A stretch of DNA of 64,000 nucleotides from assembly GCF_000392615.1 (NCBI RefSeq), contig NZ_KB933398.1:2070691-2134690 (forward strand), read 5' to 3'. This DNA is from Lysinibacillus sphaericus OT4b.31 (GTDB lineage: Bacteria; Bacillota; Bacilli; Bacillales_A; Planococcaceae). Below, in pieces: positions 59,942-64,000 of the stretch. Each line of letters begins with the position of its first letter. Position 1 is the stretch's first letter. The position numbers and the translations under genes were made by a program. The notes under the pieces were generated by a model. It had not been told where the DNA came from, did no database searches, and saw only the letters and a list, made by a program, of their open reading frames with translations.

Positions 59942-61432
59942 ATGGCCACATTAGATAAAGATTTACTAGCAATTCAAGAAATGAGAGATGCCGTGACCCG
60001 TGCCAATAGTGCACAGGCTGCTTATCTACAATTTTCACAGCAACAAGTAGATACGATCGTCAAGGCGGTTGCGGACGCAGCTTTTAAAGAGGCAGATCGA
60101 TTGGCGAAAATGGCAGTGCAAGAAACAGGGATGGGTATCCCCAATCATAAAAAAATGAAAAATGAAGTTGCTTCAAGAGATGTTTATGAAGATATTAAAG
60201 ATTTAAAGACGGTAGGCGTTATTGGTGTTGATCGCCTGAAAAAAGTAACGGAAATTGCTAGCCCTTTTGGCGTCATTGCAGGCATTGTTCCAACAACAAA
60301 TCCGACATCAACAGCCATCTTTAAAACGATTATTTCGTTGAAAACAAGAAATGGCCTTGTGTTAAGTCCCCACCCATATGCTGTTAATTGTACGAAGGAA
60401 GCTTTGGATGTTTGTAGAGTAGCTGCTGAAAAAGCAGGTGCTCCAGAAGGATTACTGCAATGCTTAACGATGTCTTCAATGGAAGCAACACAGCAATTGT
60501 TAAAGCATCCTAATATTCATTTAATATTAGCGACGGGTGGCGGAGCATTGGTGAAAGCAGCCTATAGCTCGGGCAAGCCAGCTTATGGGGTAGGACCAGG
60601 TAATGTGCCAGCCTATATCGAAAAATCTGCCAATATTGCAAAAGCCGTACGTCAGCTTGTTCAAAGTAAGTCATTTGATAATGGCACGATTTGTGCTACA
60701 GAGCAGGCCATTATTGTAGATAAAGTGATTGCACAGCAAGTATTGGCGGAGTTAAAGAAAAACCATGCTTATATTTTGAGTGATACAGAAAAATTGAAAA
60801 TGGAGAAATTGATTTCGCCGATTCCCGGTAAAGTGAACCCACAAATCGTGGGTAAATCTGCGGCATGCTTGGCAGATTCGGTTGGCATTACTGTGCCAGA
60901 TGACACAAAAGTACTTGTCGGTCTGGAAACGATGATTGGTAAGAATATTCCATTTTCACTTGAAAAACTCTCACCGATATTTGCCTTGTACACAGTAGAG
61001 GGCAGTACAGAAGCGAAACAGGTCATGATTGATTTATTGAATATTGGTGGACGTGGACATTCTTGCGCAATCCATACGGAAAACGAAGCCTTAGCTGAGC
61101 AGTTTGCCATTGATTTGCCTGTTTCACGAATTGTCATCAATACGCTATCGTCCATCGGTGCTGTTGGAGGGACTACGGGACTTGCACCATCCTTCACATT
61201 AGGATGTGGGACGTTCGGAGGCAATATAACGTCCGATAACATTACAGCGAGACATTTAATGAATATCAAGCGCATGGCATACGGCATTAAGGATGTAGAA
61301 GTACCAAAACCAGAGTTCGAAGTACCACCAATAGTAGAAACAATCAAGTCACAAGAACCAACTTTGGATACCACAGTGGTTCAGCAAATCGTGGATGAAG
61401 TATTAAAACAAATTGTCTTACAAAAAAAATAA
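59942..61432 (+). CDS. eutE: CoA-acylating acetaldehyde dehydrogenase EutE
   Basis: A 496-residue aldehyde dehydrogenase converting acetaldehyde, CoA and NAD to acetyl-CoA. The catalytic Cys lies in SFDNGTICATEQAI; the cofactor part includes GPGNVPAYIEKSANI and ATGGGALVKAAYSSGKP. In many relatives the encapsulation peptide is N-terminal; here an amphipathic helix sits at the C-terminus (TVVQQIVDEVLKQIVLQ) after a Pro/Glu linker, resembling those of EutC and the second PduL. AAGGAGGTGG precedes the ATG. Confidence 0.95.
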   Translation: MATLDKDLLAIQEMRDAVTRANSAQAAYLQFSQQQVDTIVKAVADAAFKEADRLAKMAVQETGMGIPNHKKMKNEVASRDVYEDIKDLKTVGVIGVDRLKKVTEIASPFGVIAGIVPTTNPTSTAIFKTIISLKTRNGLVLSPHPYAVNCTKEALDVCRVAAEKAGAPEGLLQCLTMSSMEATQQLLKHPNIHLILATGGGALVKAAYSSGKPAYGVGPGNVPAYIEKSANIAKAVRQLVQSKSFDNGTICATEQAIIVDKVIAQQVLAELKKNHAYILSDTEKLKMEKLISPIPGKVNPQIVGKSAACLADSVGITVPDDTKVLVGLETMIGKNIPFSLEKLSPIFALYTVEGSTEAKQVMIDLLNIGGRGHSCAIHTENEALAEQFAIDLPVSRIVINTLSSIGAVGGTTGLAPSFTLGCGTFGGNITSDNITARHLMNIKRMAYGIKDVEVPKPEFEVPPIVETIKSQEPTLDTTVVQQIVDEVLKQIVLQKK

Positions 61433-61452
61433 TTTACTTGGAGGAATGACAA

Positions 61453-61731
61453 ATGAGTACAGCATTAGGAATGGTAGAAACAAAAGGATTAGTAGGGGCA
61501 ATTGAAGCGGCAGATGCAATGGTGAAGGCAGCAAGCGTTAACTTAGTAGGAAAAGTACATGTTGGTGGCGGTATTGTCACAGTATTAGTACGCGGTGATG
61601 TTGGGGCAGTGAAAGCAGCAACTGATGCAGGTGCTGCAGCAGCAGGACGAGTTGGAGAATTATTATCTGTCCATGTAATTCCACGTCCACACAACGAATT
61701 AGAGTTAATCTTGCCAAAATCAGAAGCTTAA
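61453..61731 (+). CDS. eutM: Major shell hexamer protein EutM
   Basis: A 92-residue canonical BMC-H protein: [20 protein letters not shown] at the start, [19 protein letters not shown], and the closing [14 protein letters not shown]. It tiles shell facets and has a small central pore. GGAGGAATGAC precedes the ATG. Confidence 0.97.
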   Translation: MSTALGMVETKGLVGAIEAADAMVKAASVNLVGKVHVGGGIVTVLVRGDVGAVKAATDAGAAAAGRVGELLSVHVIPRPHNELELILPKSEA

Positions 61732-61770
61732 CAACAATGTAGAAGTTTACTAGATATAGAGGTGACCAGC

Positions 61771-62361
61771 TTGATAACAGAGGTAAAGACATTCCCTGTG
61801 GCCGTTTCAGCTCGTCATATACATGTAAGTGAAGAAGATTTACAGGCACTTTTTGGTCCCGATGCCACGTTAACATGGGATTTTGATCTTTCGCAGCCGG
61901 GCCAATTTGCGGCAAAAGAACGCGTGTCCATTGTGGGACCAAAAGGTGTTATTCATAACGTACGTGTATTAGGACCAGTCAGAGCAGCAACACAGGTAGA
62001 AGTAAGTCGAACAGATGCCGTGAAATTAGGGTTATCAGCCCCGTTGCGACAATCGGGTGACATTGAAAACTCGGCTAGCATTAACATCATTTTTGCAGAC
62101 AAGGAAGTAACGTTAAAGCAAGGTGCCATTATTGCACAGGCTCATATTCATATGACACCAGCAGATGCTTTAGCTTTACAAGTAGAAAACAATGAATTGG
62201 TAGCTGTTGAAGTGGCTAGTGAACGACCTGTTACTTTTCGTGGCGTCGTTGTCCGTGTGTCAGAGGATTTTAGTTTAGAGATGCATATTGATACAGATGA
62301 AGCCAATGCCGGTTTTATAGAGCAACAGGCGCAAGGGAAAATTATTAAATCATGGACGTAA
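61771..62361 (+). CDS. pduL: Phosphate propanoyl/acetyltransferase PduL, short paralogue
   Basis: A 196-residue PduL-type phosphotransacylase converting acetyl-CoA and phosphate to acetyl phosphate. Two PduL repeats show PVAVSARHIHVSEEDLQALF (zinc His pair) and IIAQAHIHMTPADALAL, then LEMHIDTDEANAGFI. It has no N-terminal encapsulation peptide; the conserved domain begins about residue 10. That suggests it may act outside the shell. The TTG at 61771 follows GAGGTGA. A longer paralogue follows 12 bases later. Confidence 0.93.
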   Translation: MITEVKTFPVAVSARHIHVSEEDLQALFGPDATLTWDFDLSQPGQFAAKERVSIVGPKGVIHNVRVLGPVRAATQVEVSRTDAVKLGLSAPLRQSGDIENSASINIIFADKEVTLKQGAIIAQAHIHMTPADALALQVENNELVAVEVASERPVTFRGVVVRVSEDFSLEMHIDTDEANAGFIEQQAQGKIIKSWT

Positions 62362-62373
62362 GGAGGAGGTCGG

Positions 62374-63240
62374 ATGCAAGAAAATTTAGTGCAAAAAATT
62401 GTTGAGGAAGTATTACAGCAAGTGTTAAAAAGTCAACCTTCCCTTCAATATGATGGAAAAATCCCTATTGGTGTGTCAGCACGTCATGTCCATCTAGCAC
62501 AAGCAGAAGTGGAACTGTTATTTGGTGAAAACTATCAATTGACGCCGAAATTTGAGCTTTCTCAACCCGGTCAGTTTGCCGCAGAGGAAACGGTCGTGAT
62601 TGCAGGTCCGAAAGGCTCTCTTGAAAGGGTACGCATTTTAGGCCCAGCTCGTGCATTATCGCAAGTGGAGATTAGTTGGACAGATGCCATGAAAATTGGC
62701 GTTAAACCACCATTGCGAATCTCAGGAGATATTAAAGGTTCAAGCCCGATTACACTGATTGGACCACAGGGTAGCGTGGTGCTATCGGAGGGACTGATTA
62801 TTGCCCAAGCACATATTCATATGTCACCAGTGGATAGTAGTCGACTTCAAGTTGTGGATGGGCAGTCTGTGCAGGTCAAGGTAGAGGGGATAAGACCGAT
62901 CATTTTATCGAATGTTATCATTCGTGTTTCAGAGCGCTATCGCTTAGAAATGCATATTGATACTGATGAAGCAAATGCGGGTTTAATTCAACAAGGTGCC
63001 AAGGCTGAAATCGTCAATGCACCGTCTACAGCACGTATAATCCCTATGGAAGTACAGCCAGCGGTGAAGCAAGCTGAGGAAAAATCCATCTACCATTTTG
63101 ACAAGAAGTTGCTTTCCCAAGGAGAAGTACTTGAAATAGAAGCGCAAGAAATTATTGTCTCAAAGAAGACAATCGTCACAGCATTAGCCTATGACAAGAT
63201 ACGCGAGTTAAACAAAACATTAACGATTAGCACTGGGTAA
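62374..63240 (+). CDS. PduL paralogue with encapsulation peptide and extra C-terminal module
   Basis: A 288-residue PduL. Residues 1-20 form an amphipathic helix (ENLVQKIVEEVLQQVLKS), a likely encapsulation peptide; the PduL core follows with IPIGVSARHVHLAQAEVELL, IIAQAHIHMSPVDSSRLQV and LEMHIDTDEANAGLIQQGAK. After residue about 215 comes an added module of about 70 residues ending EIIVSKKTIVTALAYDKIRE then LNKTLTI. This resembles the N-terminal 50-60 residues found in EutT/EutQ-type proteins (pattern L-T-x-D-V ... IVTP-A-D). The PduL core usually ends before it. Both paralogues keep the zinc His residues. AGGAGGAGG precedes the ATG. Confidence 0.88.
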   Translation: MQENLVQKIVEEVLQQVLKSQPSLQYDGKIPIGVSARHVHLAQAEVELLFGENYQLTPKFELSQPGQFAAEETVVIAGPKGSLERVRILGPARALSQVEISWTDAMKIGVKPPLRISGDIKGSSPITLIGPQGSVVLSEGLIIAQAHIHMSPVDSSRLQVVDGQSVQVKVEGIRPIILSNVIIRVSERYRLEMHIDTDEANAGLIQQGAKAEIVNAPSTARIIPMEVQPAVKQAEEKSIYHFDKKLLSQGEVLEIEAQEIIVSKKTIVTALAYDKIRELNKTLTISTG

Positions 63241-63277
63241 AGCGAGTAATCTAGCCTAGGGTAAAGAGGGTGAATGC

Positions 63278-63562
63278 ATGCAAATGGGAAGAGTCATTGG
63301 CAGTGTATGGGCGACAAGGAAGGAAGAAGGGTTAAATGGTTTAAAATTATTAATCATTCAACCTATCGACTCAAATCAACAGCCGATTCGCACTGAAATT
63401 GTGGCAGCAGACCGAATAGGGGCTGGTGTTGGAGATGATGTACTCATAACAAGTGGTGGGTCATCACGTTACATTATGAAAGAGAATCCATTGCCCATTG
63501 ATGCAGTCGTTATCGGCATTATTGATTCTACAGAAGTTATGCGAGGTGAGGGAAATGAGTAG
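63278..63562 (+). CDS. eutN: Shell vertex protein EutN
   Basis: A 94-residue BMC-P (EutN/CcmL) protein that forms pentamers at shell vertices. MGRVIGSVWATRKEEGLNGL is the usual start; later VAADRIGAGVGDDVLITSGG and PIDAVVIGIIDS. AGAGGGTGAATGC precedes the ATG. It overlaps the next BMC gene by 8 bases. Confidence 0.95.
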   Translation: MQMGRVIGSVWATRKEEGLNGLKLLIIQPIDSNQQPIRTEIVAADRIGAGVGDDVLITSGGSSRYIMKENPLPIDAVVIGIIDSTEVMRGEGNE

Positions 63563-63908
63563 CGCAATTGGAATGATTGAAACAAAGGGATTAATCGGCT
63601 CGTTAGAAGCAGCCGACGCAATGATTAAGTCCTCCGATGTGACCATTGTGAAACAGGAATTTGTCGATGGTGGGATTGTGACAATCGTTGTCAAAGGAGA
63701 TGTTGGCTCAGTACAAGCTGCAGTCGATGCTGGTAAGGCGGCAGCGATGCGTGTCGGTGAATTACTAGGCGCACATGTGATTCCTAGACCGGATGATGAT
63801 GTCTATCACATGATTAATGGACCACAAACCCCGAAGAAAAAGCCGTTACCTGCACGTGCCAAAAAAACAACAGAAACAGCGGCTAGTGAAGGTCGAGGTG
63901 AGTCGTAA
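63555..63908 (+). CDS. Second BMC-H shell protein with basic C-terminal tail
   Basis: A 117-residue BMC-H protein closely like EutM in the first 90 residues ([49 protein letters not shown]). It adds about 25 residues, Lys/Pro/Ala-rich ([19 protein letters not shown]). Tailed BMC-H proteins such as EutK or PduK have larger added domains; this tail is too short for a known domain and may bind cargo, nucleic acid or other shells. The ATG at 63555 lies in the eutN 3' end with GAGGTGAGGG upstream. Confidence 0.92.
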   Translation: MSSAIGMIETKGLIGSLEAADAMIKSSDVTIVKQEFVDGGIVTIVVKGDVGSVQAAVDAGKAAAMRVGELLGAHVIPRPDDDVYHMINGPQTPKKKPLPARAKKTTETAASEGRGES

Positions 63909-64000
63909 TGGCTTTTCAAAAAAGTAAAATTGCAGTGATTGGTGCTGGTCATACAGGAGCAACGTTAAGCTTATTTTTAGCTCAAAAAGAGTTAGGCGAC
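63908..64000 (+). CDS. Lactate/malate dehydrogenase-like protein (5' part)
   Basis: Only 31 codons fall in the window. [20 protein letters not shown] is a Rossmann dinucleotide loop (G-x-G-x-x-G) of the lactate/malate dehydrogenase kind. The ATG shares its first base with the TAA of the preceding shell gene (TAATG), so translation is coupled and it belongs to the eut operon. It could recycle NADH made by EutE in place of an alcohol dehydrogenase, but the family cannot be fixed from so little. Confidence 0.65.
   Translation, partial: MAFQKSKIAVIGAGHTGATLSLFLAQKELGD

Noticed and set aside
60769..61374. 201-codon open frame on the minus strand inside eutE
   Set aside because: Shadow of the eutE coding frame; composition typical of antisense frames, no site, no domain.
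1..64000. CRISPR array or tRNA genes
   Set aside because: No regularly spaced direct repeats with unique spacers other than the two 21-bp tandem arrays (which have no spacers), and no cloverleaf with GGTTC-type arm was noticed while reading.

Overview
The window looks like a chromosomal segment of a low-GC, endospore-forming Bacillales bacterium, most like Lysinibacillus or a close relative (inference). The grounds are strong AGGAGG ribosome binding sites with many TTG/GTG starts, the spore genes splA-splB and a CotA-type laccase, and Bacillus-like gene order (ypmB-aspB-asnS-dnaD-nth-ypoC-ponA-recU-yppE-mrfA ... mrfB-gpsB-rnpB). No rRNA, tRNA or CRISPR array was seen. The one stable RNA gene recognised is RNase P RNA, type B, at about 45.36-45.76 kb.

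Layout. 0-5 kb: the end of an upstream gene, a 21-bp tandem repeat, a DUF2829/Tad2-like small protein, an SDR dehydrogenase, a queT transporter behind a probable preQ1 riboswitch, and the tldE-tldD pair. 5-15 kb: an MBL hydrolase/TetR pair, splA-splB, an ADI-family hydrolase with an amino-acid permease, a YqcI/YcgG protein, a Clp_N-GNAT fusion, a GNAT, a grpB-like gene broken by one stop, and a NUDIX hydrolase. 15-24 kb: a MarR/NADPH-quinone-reductase pair with a long inverted-repeat operator, a BmrA-like ABC exporter with its two-component system, three small zinc-ribbon or DUF2085 membrane proteins, a decayed ABC ATPase, a CotA-like multicopper oxidase with a strange tail, and a decayed pxpA. 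24-38 kb: a GGDEF protein, then the conserved core from ypmB to mrfA.

38-43.6 kb: an AT-rich accessory block that splits mrfA from mrfB, which are adjacent in Bacillus. It holds a broken M15 endolysin, two small orphan genes that look like immunity genes, a V8-type secreted protease, remnants of at least three transposases and possibly a group II intron. It also holds two extra decaying copies of the mrfA 3' region, one similar and one highly diverged. This suggests repeated integration or recombination at this point.

43.6-51 kb: mrfB, gpsB, rnpB, a PAS-GGDEF-EAL protein, an RlmL-type methyltransferase and a DinG-type helicase. 51-64 kb: an ethanolamine-utilisation (eut) microcompartment operon that runs off the right edge. 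Its order is eutW-eutV (sensor kinase and ANTAR antiterminator), eutH, eutS, eutP, eutA, eutB, eutC, eutL, eutE, eutM, two pduL paralogues, eutN, a second BMC-H gene with a basic tail, and the start of a lactate/malate dehydrogenase-like gene. Together they would import ethanolamine, split it to ammonia and acetaldehyde with adenosylcobalamin, and oxidise acetaldehyde to acetyl-CoA and acetyl phosphate inside a protein shell. A terminator after eutV carries an ANTAR-type hexaloop, so ethanolamine-responsive antitermination is likely.

Several families of extragenic repeats are scattered through the left half, as described for each copy.
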